A stretch of DNA of 64,000 bases from Puniceicoccus vermicola. GTDB lineage: Bacteria > Verrucomicrobiota > Verrucomicrobiia > Opitutales > Puniceicoccaceae. The position numbers and the translations under genes were made by a program. The notes beneath the pieces are model-generated. The model was given only the letters and a program-made list of their open reading frames with translations, ran no database searches and was not told the origin of the DNA. Shown piece after piece: positions 19,963-28,715 of the stretch. How positions within the stretch are numbered: the first letter of the stretch is position 1; each line of letters starts with the position of its first letter. The stretch lies in contig NZ_JACHVA010000053.1 of assembly GCF_014230055.1 (NCBI RefSeq), forward strand, positions 62,001 to 126,000, given 5' to 3'.

Positions 19963-20325
19963 ATGACGAACCCCATGTTCCAAGTAAATTTCAGCGAACA
20001 GAGCATCCGCCAACTGGACGAACTCGATAAGTTCATCCAGATGGGCCTGGTTGAACAGATCAGCTCCCTAACGGCAGAAAGACTCAAACAACTCGACGAG
20101 ACTCTCGGGCGATTCCATCGAAACGGCCGGACACTCTACCGGCTGCGTGCGGGCGAGTACCGCCTCTATTTCGAGCGCCAGGAAGGCATGCTCTTCTGCC
20201 ACTATGTCCTCCACAAGAATACCCTGACCGATTTTATCTACCGGTTTAAGCTCCCGATCTCGGAGGAACAGATGCTCGAACAGCACGATTCCTTCTGGAA
20301 ATATCTCGAGACCCTGAAGAAGTGA
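19963..20325 (+). CDS. RelE/ParE-like small protein
   Basis: A 120-residue protein (ATG 19963; a second ATG at 19975). The central part RTLYRLRAGEYRLYFER, then CHYVLHKN and FIYR, follows the beta-strand pattern of the RelE/ParE fold, where a basic surface contacts RNA or a partner. An N-terminal helix and a longer C-terminal helix flank it. No antitoxin gene is adjacent: the next genes are a divergent protease and dnaN. A stand-alone role is therefore possible, and the toxin label should not be taken as shown. It ends eight bases before a DnaA-box sequence. Confidence 0.5.
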   Translation: MTNPMFQVNFSEQSIRQLDELDKFIQMGLVEQISSLTAERLKQLDETLGRFHRNGRTLYRLRAGEYRLYFERQEGMLFCHYVLHKNTLTDFIYRFKLPISEEQMLEQHDSFWKYLETLKK

Positions 20326-20596
20326 TCCCTGTTGTGAATAACCTCGGAATAACCTTGTTCAGAAAACCGGAAGCGGTCCCGACAACTTTCTTTTCTTCCC
20401 ATTCGGTCCGGTTCGTTCGCGCTGGAATCGCCAACTTCTTCCGACCTCTGATCCAGTCGAAATTTTTTCCTGTCAACGACTTGGAGACTTGTTCACGCTC
20501 TTCCCAGACCATAATAAGAAGAATAGAGAACTATTTATTTTCTTCCTATTATTCCCCTGATTCGTTTTCTTCCGTTCTTTCAACACCAGCCAGCAC
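20326..20596. other. Putative chromosomal replication origin (oriC)
   Basis: A 271-base gene-free region directly before dnaN. It holds a perfect DnaA-box consensus on the minus strand (TTATTCACA, 20333-20341), a two-mismatch box (TTGTTCACG, 20489-20497) and an AT-rich stretch (20511-20556) that could be the unwinding element. Hand-counted samples show the plus strand changing from C-rich to G-rich across the surrounding few kilobases, as at an origin. dnaA itself is not in the window, and only one perfect box is seen, so this stays a prediction. Confidence 0.55.
20333..20341 (-). promoter_or_regulatory. DnaA box
   Basis: TGTGAATAA on the plus strand, i.e. TTATTCACA on the minus strand, an exact match to the TTATNCACA consensus. 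It sits in the gap before dnaN. Confidence 0.5.
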
Positions 20597-21727
20597 ATGA
20601 AATTTAAAGTAAACCGAGACCACTTCAGCAATGGATTGAATCAGGTGCTTAACGTAGTCAGCACCCGCCCCACCATGCCGATCCTGAGGAACGTTCTGGT
20701 GGAGGCATCGAACGGCGTCGTGACCTTCAAGACGACCAATCTCGATCTGGCCATCCGCTGCTCGATCAAAGCCGAGGTGGAGGAAGAAGGCGGTCTGACC
20801 CTTCCGGTGCGGAAGCTCTCGTCGATCGTCCGCGAATTGCCGAATTTGGAAGTTTTCGTGGAAACGGACTCCAAGCCATCCGCCAAAATCAAGAGCGGCG
20901 GATCGAAATATCAGATCGTCGGCATTGCTGCGGACGAGTTCCCTCCCCTGCCGACTTTCGACGACCAGCACGAGTTCACCCTCCCGCAGGAGGACGTCTC
21001 CTCGATGCTGCGGAGTGTTTCCTACGCCCAGTCCACGGACGAGACCCGCTACATCCTGAACGGGGTGTTCTTCAATTTTGCCGACGACAAGCTGACGATG
21101 GTGGCCACGGATGGTCGCCGTTTGGCAATGGTCGGTTTCGACGTTCCGGTCGACGACGGTCAGGCGGGGCATCTCATTCTCCCAGCGAAAACGGTAGCCG
21201 AGCTCGAGCGTTTGCTGGGTCAGGGGGACTCGGTCAAAATCTCCTTCAACGATCGTCAGGTCGCTTTCGAAGTGGAGTTGAGCGATTCCTCGAAGGAGAG
21301 CGGCTTGGTGGAAAATCTTTATCTCGTCTCGAAGACGGTCGAAGGACGTTACCCGGACTACCAGCAGGTGATTCCGAAGGAAACGGAGCATCGGGTCCGG
21401 ATTGAACGGGAACTCTTGCAGGAATGCGTTCACCGTGCGGCTCTCGTCATCAGCGAAAAGAGCAACTCGGTGAAGTTGAAGATTTCGGAGAACCTCTTGG
21501 AAATCAGCGGACGCAGTGCGGAATACGGGGAATCCCACGAGTCGATGGCGATCAAGTATGACGGGCCGGAAGTGCAAATCGCCTTCAACCCGCAGTTCCT
21601 TCTCGATCCCCTCAAAGCGGTTCATCAAGACGAGGTTTACCTCGAATTCAAGGACGAGCTGAGCCCGGGTGTCTTCAAGACACTGGAGAATTTCCTCTGC
21701 GTGGTGATGCCGTTGCGCCTGAATTGA
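20597..21727 (+). CDS. dnaN: DNA polymerase III subunit beta (sliding clamp)
   Basis: A 376-residue protein of normal length for the bacterial clamp, with three similar domains of about 120 residues. Recognisable stretches include the N-terminal [20 protein letters not shown], the domain-1 ending [26 protein letters not shown] with [11 protein letters not shown] (domain 2), and the C-terminal VVMPLRLN, which matches the conserved MPxRL hydrophobic-cleft tail. The clamp forms a dimeric ring that tethers polymerase to DNA. The start ATG at 20597 has no clear ribosome site. A gene for a membrane-anchored protein and hisC follow on the same strand. Its location beside the putative origin fits the common link between oriC and dnaN. 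Confidence 0.97.
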   Translation: MKFKVNRDHFSNGLNQVLNVVSTRPTMPILRNVLVEASNGVVTFKTTNLDLAIRCSIKAEVEEEGGLTLPVRKLSSIVRELPNLEVFVETDSKPSAKIKSGGSKYQIVGIAADEFPPLPTFDDQHEFTLPQEDVSSMLRSVSYAQSTDETRYILNGVFFNFADDKLTMVATDGRRLAMVGFDVPVDDGQAGHLILPAKTVAELERLLGQGDSVKISFNDRQVAFEVELSDSSKESGLVENLYLVSKTVEGRYPDYQQVIPKETEHRVRIERELLQECVHRAALVISEKSNSVKLKISENLLEISGRSAEYGESHESMAIKYDGPEVQIAFNPQFLLDPLKAVHQDEVYLEFKDELSPGVFKTLENFLCVVMPLRLN

Positions 21728-21787
21728 TTCACCTCTGCGAACAGATTGGGTCGGCTGGCTTCCACACAAGCCAGAGGCGGTCGGAGA

Positions 21788-22678
21788 ATGAGTAACCTGA
21801 TCGCCGGATATTTGGTGATGGGGTTGGCTGCGATGCTGTTCCTCATCTCCTTTCGGATCCGCAAATCGCCGACCTTTCCGCTGGTTCTTCTGAACCGTTG
21901 GCTGCGTTGGGTTCTTTTCGGTCTGGGCATGGCCTATGTCCTCCGGGAATGGGGAGTGAGCGGGCGACCATTCTGGTCGTTGGCTCCAACGTTCATGCTC
22001 CTGTGGATCCTCGTTGAGAGCATCTACGCGTGGTTGGCAGTGCGGGCGTTGAGCCTGAGTAATCTGCCGGTCTTCCCCTCGTACCGAGCTGCCTCGGGAG
22101 ATGTGAACTGGCCGGTGGAGGACAGCTATCTCAAGGTGAAGGAGGAGATTCGCAGTGAAGGGTTTACCCTGCAGGAAAAGCTGAGTGCAAAGCTCGGCGA
22201 ACACATGACTCTCCAGTCGCTTCTCTACACCGATGAGTCCAAGCAGATCCGTCTCCAGGTGATTTTTGCGCCGCGCTCCACCGGGCGACCCGCGTTGTTT
22301 TTCATCTTCACCAGCAAGGTGGGCGAACAGCGCTGGGCCACTGACAACGTCTGGCTGCCCTTTGGCGGGGTTTTCCCGGCTCATTGGTCCGTGGACCGCC
22401 GTCCCTTCATTAGCTCGCCGAGAACGCTGCTTCAGAGGCATCGGAGGAAGTTGTCGAAAAGCGGCGTCGAGCCGGAACTTTTCGAGGAGGATTTGGTCGA
22501 TGAGTTGAACGACGAGCAGGAGGTGCTGGACCGGGTGAGCACGGAGCATGGAATCTTGGTGCCCCGGGGCCAACGGCCGGAGTTTGGGAAGTTGACCGGA
22601 GACGGCCGTTACCGTGTCTGGAAGCAGATCCTGCTCCTCAACTATTTTGGAAAAGCCGGCCGGAAGGATGTCAGATGA
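21788..22678 (+). CDS. Membrane-anchored protein, unknown function
   Basis: A 296-residue protein with three hydrophobic helices in the first 90 residues and a soluble C-terminal domain of about 200 residues (polar, with FTLQEKLSAKLGE and LFFIFTSKVGEQRWATDNVW segments). No family is recognised. The ATG at 21788 is preferred over a TTG at 21746 because it opens directly with the first helix. The stop overlaps the hisC ATG by four bases, so the two are probably translationally coupled, although no functional link is evident. Confidence 0.7.
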   Translation: MSNLIAGYLVMGLAAMLFLISFRIRKSPTFPLVLLNRWLRWVLFGLGMAYVLREWGVSGRPFWSLAPTFMLLWILVESIYAWLAVRALSLSNLPVFPSYRAASGDVNWPVEDSYLKVKEEIRSEGFTLQEKLSAKLGEHMTLQSLLYTDESKQIRLQVIFAPRSTGRPALFFIFTSKVGEQRWATDNVWLPFGGVFPAHWSVDRRPFISSPRTLLQRHRRKLSKSGVEPELFEEDLVDELNDEQEVLDRVSTEHGILVPRGQRPEFGKLTGDGRYRVWKQILLLNYFGKAGRKDVR

Positions 22679-23775
22679 GGGAAGAAGAATGGCTAGATGA
22701 GAAGATCCGGGCCTGCCCGATCTATGAACCGGGTCTTCCGATCGAAACGGTAGCACGAAATCTTGGTCTCGATCCGGCCAAAATCGTCAAGCTCGCTTCG
22801 AATGAAAACCCATTGGGGCCCTCACCCCGAGCGGTCGAGGCGGTTTCGAGATGTTTACAGAGCCTCCATGATTATCCGGATGGCGGGACTTTCCGTTTTC
22901 GGGAGAAATTGTCGCAAAAGCTAGGCTTGGATCCGTCCCAGATTTTGCCGGGCAATGGTTCCAATGAAATTTTGGAGATGCTGGCTACGGCTTATCTCAA
23001 GCCCGGGCAGAATGCGGTTTTCGGACAATACGGATTTGTCGTCTATCGTCTTGCGACTCTTCACGCAAAAGCGGAAATGCGTCCGGCGGCGATGCCCGAT
23101 TTGGTGCACGACCTCGACAAGATGCGGGAGCTGATTGATGAGGATACGCGGTTGGTCTTCCTCGCGAACCCAAATAACCCGACGGGTGATTTTCTTGAGC
23201 CCGAGAAAATCATCTCCTTTGTCAAGAGCCTCCCGGAGCAGGTTCTTTTCTGTCTCGATGAGGCCTATGTCGATTATTCGGAGGATCCGGTTGATCTTCG
23301 TCCTTTGATCCGGGAAGGCCGACGAGTGATCTGCATGAGAACTTTCTCGAAGATTCACGGGCTGGCTGGGTTGCGGATCGGCTATGCCTATTCCACCCCC
23401 GAGGTGATTGCGAATCTGCAACGAGTGCGCCAGCCGTTTAATGTGAGTTCGGCGGCCCAAGCTGGTGCTTTGGGCGCACTGGATGATGAAGAGCATCAAA
23501 TCAAAACCCGTAAGCTCAATCGGGAATCTTTGGATTATCTGGAAGGCGCCTTGCAATCTCTTGGCGTGCCGGTTCGAAGAACTCAGGCCAACTTTGTCCT
23601 GATCGAAGTTCCCTCCGGAAAGGATTGTTTTGATTCGTTGCTTCGGGAGGGAGTGATTGTCCGTCCTCTCGGTGGCTACGGTTTGCCCAAACATATTCGG
23701 GTTTCGACGGGGACTATGGAACAGAACCAGCTGTTCATGGAGGTATTTAGCCGTTGGTTTCATAATCTCAAATGA
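22675..23775 (+). CDS. hisC: Histidinol-phosphate aminotransferase
   Basis: A 366-residue PLP enzyme of fold type I. It converts histidinol phosphate and 2-oxoglutarate to imidazole acetol phosphate and glutamate (reversible; the biosynthetic direction is the reverse), in histidine synthesis. Visible are LASNENPLGPSP near the N-terminus (substrate lid), NPNNPTG (about residues 165-171), LDEAYVDY (Asp binding the PLP pyridine) and TFSKIHGLAGLRIGY with the PLP lysine at 226. The terminal RVSTGTMEQN segment carries the conserved carboxylate-binding Arg. No other his genes are nearby. Some relatives act on aromatic amino acids, so substrate is the main uncertainty. It overlaps both neighbours by four bases. 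Confidence 0.9.
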   Translation: MREEEWLDEKIRACPIYEPGLPIETVARNLGLDPAKIVKLASNENPLGPSPRAVEAVSRCLQSLHDYPDGGTFRFREKLSQKLGLDPSQILPGNGSNEILEMLATAYLKPGQNAVFGQYGFVVYRLATLHAKAEMRPAAMPDLVHDLDKMRELIDEDTRLVFLANPNNPTGDFLEPEKIISFVKSLPEQVLFCLDEAYVDYSEDPVDLRPLIREGRRVICMRTFSKIHGLAGLRIGYAYSTPEVIANLQRVRQPFNVSSAAQAGALGALDDEEHQIKTRKLNRESLDYLEGALQSLGVPVRRTQANFVLIEVPSGKDCFDSLLREGVIVRPLGGYGLPKHIRVSTGTMEQNQLFMEVFSRWFHNLK

Positions 23776-25076
23776 TGATCAGTCTGATTACACTTTTCGT
23801 TCTGCTGGTCGTTTATTCGCTTTTTGTGACCGTGGAATTTTCACTGGTGCGTATCCGGTATTCCCACATCACACCGGAGGTCTACGATCGTCTCATCCGG
23901 CCGCGGATGATCCGGTGGTTGGTCCAAGACCCGGATCGGACGGCGAGGGCCCTTCGTTTTGGCCGAGTCTTGCTCATTCTCTTTTGGAGTGGTGCCTTTT
24001 TCACCCTCTCCCATCCCCTCTGGCGTTCCCTGTTATCTTCTCTGGGGCCATTTATTTCCGGGGCTGTTTTTCTCCTCTACTGCTTTGTCTCGGCCTCGAT
24101 CTTTTATGTTCTGGCCGAACTTCTACCACGTGCTCTGGCCATTCGGGCGCCGGAAAAGATTTTGCGCAGGGTTGGGAGTCTGGTCGCGGTATGTTTGGTG
24201 ACGCTGATACCGAATCTCTGGCTCATCGGACGCATTAAGGAAAAGGTCTATCAGGTGCTCCGGCTGGATCTGGACAATGACCTCAATCCTCTCGATATCG
24301 AGGTCCAGTTGCGGGCCATGGGCGAAGATCATGTGGTTTTGTCTCCGGTGGTGCGCAAAATTATCGATAAAGCGATCCAGATGCCGGAACTGGATGTTTC
24401 GGATATCCTGCTTCCCCGGAATCAGGTCAACTGGATCGACCTCCATGAGGACCCGAAGAAGAGTCTAGCCTTGGCGCGGAAGATGGGACACACGCGTTTC
24501 CCCCTTTGCGAGGGAGATCTCGACCGTTGCCTGGGAATTATTCACATCAAAGACATTTTTCGGGATCCGGCGACCGATGAACAAATCGATTTCCGGAAGT
24601 TGCGACGTCCCATCGCCACCTTGAATCTGGAAGACAAGCTCATGGAAGCCTTACAGCGTTTGCTGGGGTTGAAGGTGCACATGGCCTTGGTTCTGGACGA
24701 GTTTGGGGGTGCCGTCGGTGTCGTTACTTTAGAGCGTATTCTTGAAGAGCTGGTCGGAGAAATTCAGGACGAGTTCGACATGGAGGACGAAGAAATCGTT
24801 CCCTTGGGCATCAACCGCTACACCGTGGCTGGGTTGACTCCGATTCACGAACTGGAGGAGCGTCTCGATATCGATATTGATCGGGACGATGTCTCGACCT
24901 TCTCCGGGTTGATCACTTCCGAACTGGGGCGCATCCCCGAGAAAGGGGAAAAGCTCGACTACGGCACCCTTGAAATCACGGTCACCGAGGTGGATGAAAA
25001 ACGGATCATCGGCACCGAGGTATCAGTGACTCCCGAGGAGTTGGAAGAGGACACGCTTGAGGAGTCCGCTTCCTGA
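23772..25076 (+). CDS. CNNM/CorC-type transporter with CBS pair
   Basis: A 434-residue protein: a DUF21/CNNM membrane domain with about four helices (residues 1-150), a paired CBS module (about 205-330, including HTRFPLCEGDLDRCLGIIHIKD and MALVLDEFGGAVGVVTLERILEELVGEI) and a C-terminal CorC_HlyC domain (340-425). This layout is shared by hemolysin-C-like and Mg2+/Co2+ efflux-associated proteins, where CBS domains sense nucleotides. The start at ATG ATG (23772) overlaps the hisC stop. Whether it moves Mg2+ or another cation cannot be told. Confidence 0.88.
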   Translation: MMISLITLFVLLVVYSLFVTVEFSLVRIRYSHITPEVYDRLIRPRMIRWLVQDPDRTARALRFGRVLLILFWSGAFFTLSHPLWRSLLSSLGPFISGAVFLLYCFVSASIFYVLAELLPRALAIRAPEKILRRVGSLVAVCLVTLIPNLWLIGRIKEKVYQVLRLDLDNDLNPLDIEVQLRAMGEDHVVLSPVVRKIIDKAIQMPELDVSDILLPRNQVNWIDLHEDPKKSLALARKMGHTRFPLCEGDLDRCLGIIHIKDIFRDPATDEQIDFRKLRRPIATLNLEDKLMEALQRLLGLKVHMALVLDEFGGAVGVVTLERILEELVGEIQDEFDMEDEEIVPLGINRYTVAGLTPIHELEERLDIDIDRDDVSTFSGLITSELGRIPEKGEKLDYGTLEITVTEVDEKRIIGTEVSVTPEELEEDTLEESAS

Positions 25077-25079
25077 AGA

Positions 25080-26720
25080 TCAGCTCGGGCGGACGATGAG
25101 CTCCTCGATCCTGGAGAGGAGAATTTCCCGATCGGCGAGGAACAGGTGGCGATCGCTGCCAAGTTCTTCATAAGCTTCGGCGAGAACCTCTTGGTCGGGC
25201 ACTCGCATGCGAAGAAGATCCCGCAAGTGCACGACAAAATCACGGTTGCGACCGAGTTCGATATCATTGAGGACCAGAGCAGAGAGTAAGGGCTGGTCGC
25301 TGGAATTCCGAGAGTAGCTTTCCGAGAGAATTTTGTGGGCGGTTTCCGGGGCACCGAGTTCGGAGAACATGCGAGCGACGGCGATATGAGTCTTGGGCCG
25401 GATCCGGTCCGACTTCATGAATTCGCGCACGAAAATCTCCGAGTCGAGATTGCGGCCGAGGCCTTGGAGAGCCAGTGCTCGGAATCCATTTTCCAGGGAT
25501 TGGAGACGGATGAGCCAATCGGGACGCTCTTCGCGCAGTTGGTCGGAGAATTGGATCGCTGCTTCATACTCCCCTCCCCTCACCAGAGATTCCTGGAGCA
25601 AGAGAGTGAAAGGAGCGATGTTCAGACCTGCTTCCAGCGCTTGGTCATAGGCAATGCGGGCGACGTCCGTTCGACCGGTCGCGGCGGCAAACTGGGCGAG
25701 TGGTAGAGCGCTTTCGCTGATCGGAAAATTGGCGACGATCTCTTCGACGTTGGGGAGAACCACGTCCTCATCCTCGGTTGCATCAAGAGCATAGAGAAGA
25801 TCGATCTTGGGCCCGACCTTTTCCGGGAAACGGATCGAGCGGAGGATGGAGTAGCGGCGAATGAGATCCCATTCCTCTTGATCGCGGTAGAATCGCATGA
25901 GGACGCTGAATACGTCGTCCCGGTCCGGGTAGCGGTTGAGAGCGCGGTGAAGAATGGCAATTGCCCGGTCCCGAAGACCGCGATTCCATCGAATCTGGGC
26001 GAGAAGGATTTGACCTTGTGGACTCTGGACGAGACCAAACTCGTCGAGCAGTCGCTCGGCCTCTTGATAGTTGCCCCGGTAAACGTTCGCTTGAATGGTG
26101 GCGAAAGCGATGAGGATCGCCTCTTCGCTGTTCTTGGGAAGGATGGGAAGGAGGCGTTCCGAAAGTTCAACGATGCGATCATCGTATTGGTGAAGAAGGA
26201 GAAGACGAAAGAGAGGCTGCAGGTAATCTTTTTGGAGAAACTTCGGATTCTCCGTCGCCTGATCCAGGCCATCTTCAAGAATCGTTGCCGCCATGTCAGG
26301 GCGCTGAAGTCCCGATTCGAAGATCTGGGCGAGAACCATACGGCCCTCGGCATTCGACTTGGAGCGGGCGACGCCAATTCGGAGGAGGTGCAGGGCGGAG
26401 CGAATGTCCTGATTCTGCAGCGCTTCCAGTCCCTTCTGGACATGATAATCGCCCATCTCGATTCGGTGTTGATCGAGGCGGAAAGGAAGCACGAGCATCT
26501 TGGAGTAGCTCACATCCTCGTATCCATGGCGGTACTTGAAAAAGTAGAAAAGGAGCCCGGCGACAGCAAACCACCCGGCGACTAGAAGAGTGATTCCCGC
26601 GAGGAGGATCCGTCCCCAGAGAATCTTCAGATGAACGGGGCGGCTCGGTTCGCGGTAGATTCGGCCGAATCCGAGAAGAGCGGATTCCTCAAAAGAAGTT
26701 TTACGGGATTTTGATACCAT
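25080..26720 (-). CDS. Membrane-anchored TPR-repeat protein
   Basis: A 546-residue protein with a basic cytoplasmic N-terminus, one transmembrane helix (about residues 36-60), and then helical repeats across residues 95-530. Repeat-like stretches such as GLEALQNQDIRSALHLLRIGVA, RMVLAQIFESG and AIAILHRALNRYPDRDDVFSVLMRFY follow the TPR spacing. It is divergent from the exopolysaccharide cassette, and TPR proteins often scaffold polysaccharide or exosortase machinery, so a role there is plausible but unproven. It converges on the CorC-like gene with only three bases between the stops. Confidence 0.75.
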   Translation of the reverse strand: MVSKSRKTSFEESALLGFGRIYREPSRPVHLKILWGRILLAGITLLVAGWFAVAGLLFYFFKYRHGYEDVSYSKMLVLPFRLDQHRIEMGDYHVQKGLEALQNQDIRSALHLLRIGVARSKSNAEGRMVLAQIFESGLQRPDMAATILEDGLDQATENPKFLQKDYLQPLFRLLLLHQYDDRIVELSERLLPILPKNSEEAILIAFATIQANVYRGNYQEAERLLDEFGLVQSPQGQILLAQIRWNRGLRDRAIAILHRALNRYPDRDDVFSVLMRFYRDQEEWDLIRRYSILRSIRFPEKVGPKIDLLYALDATEDEDVVLPNVEEIVANFPISESALPLAQFAAATGRTDVARIAYDQALEAGLNIAPFTLLLQESLVRGGEYEAAIQFSDQLREERPDWLIRLQSLENGFRALALQGLGRNLDSEIFVREFMKSDRIRPKTHIAVARMFSELGAPETAHKILSESYSRNSSDQPLLSALVLNDIELGRNRDFVVHLRDLLRMRVPDQEVLAEAYEELGSDRHLFLADREILLSRIEELIVRPS

Positions 26721-26765
26721 GAGGAGTTGCAGTGATCCTAAATGTGCGGCTGAATTTATTGGGAT

Positions 26766-26788
26766 TCAAGCTTGGAGAACAAGCTTGA
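26766..26788. promoter_or_regulatory. Perfect dyad in a divergent promoter region
   Basis: TCAAGCTTG (26766-26774), a five-base spacer GAGAA, then CAAGCTTGA (26780-26788). It sits between the divergent TPR and exopolysaccharide genes and overlaps a -35-like TTGACC (26785-26790). The layout fits an operator for a dimeric regulator. Confidence 0.45.
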
Positions 26789-26836
26789 CCCTCATTATCA
26801 CTATAGCATGCTTTCGTTGCTGTCCTCTTAAATATT

Positions 26837-27961
26837 ATGAAAATTCCATTACTAGCGACTTTTTCCGTTCTTTCTGCGAGCTCAGCTCTATATGCTTCTC
26901 CTCTTTTGTCTGTCGGTGATCACGCCGACCTCTACGCCCAAGTTTCTGGGTCTGTAGCCTATACTGACAATTTGACTTTGGATGAAAACAACACTCTGGA
27001 CGATGTTCGTTTTATCGTCACGCCGGGCGCTGTTCTTGAAGTGGGCCGAGGACTGACCAACCTTAATGGAAGTCTTAGTGTGAATTACGGTTTTGTTCGT
27101 TATGCAGACAACACCGTGTTTGATACCGAACTTTGGAACGTAGTCGGCAATCTTGATTTTAACGGTCCCCGCTATACTGCAGGAGTGAATGGCGGTTATG
27201 TTGAGAAACAGCAGAACGAGTCGGACGTAAACGCCGATAAAACCCTGATCCTCCAGAAGACTGGTTTTGCCGGGGGTAACATCAGATATCGGATCTCCGA
27301 AAAATTCTCGCTGGGAGCCAAAGGTCGTTTCGACAACATCACCTATGACGGTGGTAACAATGTTGACCGCGATATTTATTCGGTCCCTGTTGATGTTTAC
27401 TACGAGGTGACTCCCCTACTGGATGCGACTGCTGGTTTACGTTACCGTCAGACCGATGTTCAAAACGGTCAGGATTATGACGACTACTTCTACAACGTAG
27501 GTTTGACCGGTGAAGTTACCGAAAAACTCACGACCACCTTTAAGGTGGGTTACCAAACCCGGGATTTGACCGGTGGAGGATCGAATGAGGGTACCATTAC
27601 CTTGAATTCGGCAACGACTTACGATGCGACCGAGCGTGGATCTCTTCGTTTGTTCCTGAATCGTGATTTTGTCACTGGTGGTGCTGGCAGTTCGATCGAG
27701 CGTACCGGAGTCCGGGCCTCTTACATCTACATCATCTCTCCTCGTTTGACCGCCGACGTTACTGGCTCTTACGATTTCAACGATTACCAGGATTCTTCCC
27801 GCGAGGACAACACCTACTTGGCACGGGTCGGAGCTAGCTATCGCTTCAACTCCCTCTGGTCGGTGAATTCCTTCTATACCTTCCGGGACAACGATTCCAA
27901 TTTCGACGGTGCTAGTTACACCGAAAACATGGTCCAAGTCGGAGCAAATTTCCGTTACTGA
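26837..27961 (+). CDS. Outer-membrane beta-barrel protein of the exopolysaccharide cassette
   Basis: A 374-residue protein with a signal peptide (MKIPLLATFSVLSASSALYA) and alternating polar/hydrophobic strands with Tyr/Asp-rich turns throughout (DNLTLDENNT, RYADNTVFDTELWNVVGNLDF). It ends in VQVGANFRY, close to the terminal aromatic signal used by the BAM complex. This resembles the beta-barrel protein found with Wza/Wzc genes and in PEP-CTERM/exosortase-linked EPS loci (TIGR03016-like), which may export polysaccharide. It is the first gene of the cassette and is followed by a strong terminator hairpin. Confidence 0.78.
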   Translation: MKIPLLATFSVLSASSALYASPLLSVGDHADLYAQVSGSVAYTDNLTLDENNTLDDVRFIVTPGAVLEVGRGLTNLNGSLSVNYGFVRYADNTVFDTELWNVVGNLDFNGPRYTAGVNGGYVEKQQNESDVNADKTLILQKTGFAGGNIRYRISEKFSLGAKGRFDNITYDGGNNVDRDIYSVPVDVYYEVTPLLDATAGLRYRQTDVQNGQDYDDYFYNVGLTGEVTEKLTTTFKVGYQTRDLTGGGSNEGTITLNSATTYDATERGSLRLFLNRDFVTGGAGSSIERTGVRASYIYIISPRLTADVTGSYDFNDYQDSSREDNTYLARVGASYRFNSLWSVNSFYTFRDNDSNFDGASYTENMVQVGANFRY

Positions 27962-27989
27962 TTTCGACCAGAAACCGCTTTCTTTGATT

Positions 27990-28023
27990 GAGTCCAACCT
28001 GAAAAGGTTGGACTCTTTCTTTC
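27990..28023 (+). terminator. Intrinsic terminator or attenuator
   Basis: A perfect 11-bp stem (27990-28000 with 28005-28015), a GAAA tetraloop and the T-rich tail TTTCTTTC. It ends five bases before the ATG of the Wza-like gene, so it either limits read-through or moderates expression of that gene. Confidence 0.85.
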
Positions 28024-28028
28024 GATTC

Positions 28029-28691
28029 ATGAAACCACTATCCCTCTGCCTCCTCGCTTTTGCTCTCTCTCTCAATTCCCTCGTGGCACAGACCGATTCC
28101 GGAGATTCTGGAGGGAGCTCGTCGTCGGATTCCGGTTCCGCCGGAAACGATGGCATGATTAATGATCGGGATGCCATGGTCGCTCCGGTCAATTACCGGA
28201 TTCAGCCTTCCGATATTCTGAGCGTGCAGATCTATCAGCAAATGGATCTGGATAAGGAGACCCGCGTCGAAGCGGACGGAACGATCAGCTTACACTTGGT
28301 AGGGCGCGTCAATGTGGAGGGTCTGACGATTTCTGAAGCCCGGGAGAAGATCACGGAACTCTATGATCGTGATTATTTGGTGAATCCTCAGGTCGATCTT
28401 CAGGTCATCCAATTTAACCTCGATGAGGTTCAGGTGCTCGGCCAAGTCCGGACACCGGGGACGATTGCAATTCCGCCGGACCAGGATTTGACCCTTCTTC
28501 AAGCGATTTCGCGGGCGGGGGGATTTACTCGTCTGGCCCGAAAAGGATCAGTGAAAATCCGACGGGAGATGGAAGATGGTGAAAAGAAAGTTTTTGCCAT
28601 CAATGCCTCCGATTTGATCAGTGATCCAGACTCTCAGGACTTTGTTCTTCAAGATGGTGATATCGTCTTCGTGGACGAACGCCTTATTTAA
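28029..28691 (+). CDS. Polysaccharide export protein (Wza-like)
   Basis: A 220-residue exported protein: signal peptide (MKPLSLCLLAFALSLNSLVAQ), a Ser/Gly/Asp-rich linker (24-48), a Poly_export domain (about 57-130, starting YRIQPSDILSVQIY), and an SLBB-like domain (135-215, with VQVLGQVRTPGTIAIPPDQDLTLLQAISRAGGF). It is shorter than the roughly 380-residue E. coli Wza and has no lipobox Cys. The start ATG lies immediately after the terminator hairpin without a ribosome site. Partner genes are the barrel protein upstream and the Wzc-like kinase 24 bases downstream. Confidence 0.9.
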   Translation: MKPLSLCLLAFALSLNSLVAQTDSGDSGGSSSSDSGSAGNDGMINDRDAMVAPVNYRIQPSDILSVQIYQQMDLDKETRVEADGTISLHLVGRVNVEGLTISEAREKITELYDRDYLVNPQVDLQVIQFNLDEVQVLGQVRTPGTIAIPPDQDLTLLQAISRAGGFTRLARKGSVKIRREMEDGEKKVFAINASDLISDPDSQDFVLQDGDIVFVDERLI

Positions 28692-28715
28692 CAAACCCCA
28701 ACTACACAAATTCTC

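Noticed and set aside
19866-20087. Upstream extension of the CPBP protease to 20087
   Set aside because: The added residues lack a signal or family match and run antisense through the RelE-like gene.
20549-22756. Long minus-strand frame (735 codons) opposite dnaN and the next gene
   Set aside because: It is antisense to dnaN and lacks any family features; it follows from codon bias in the plus-strand genes.
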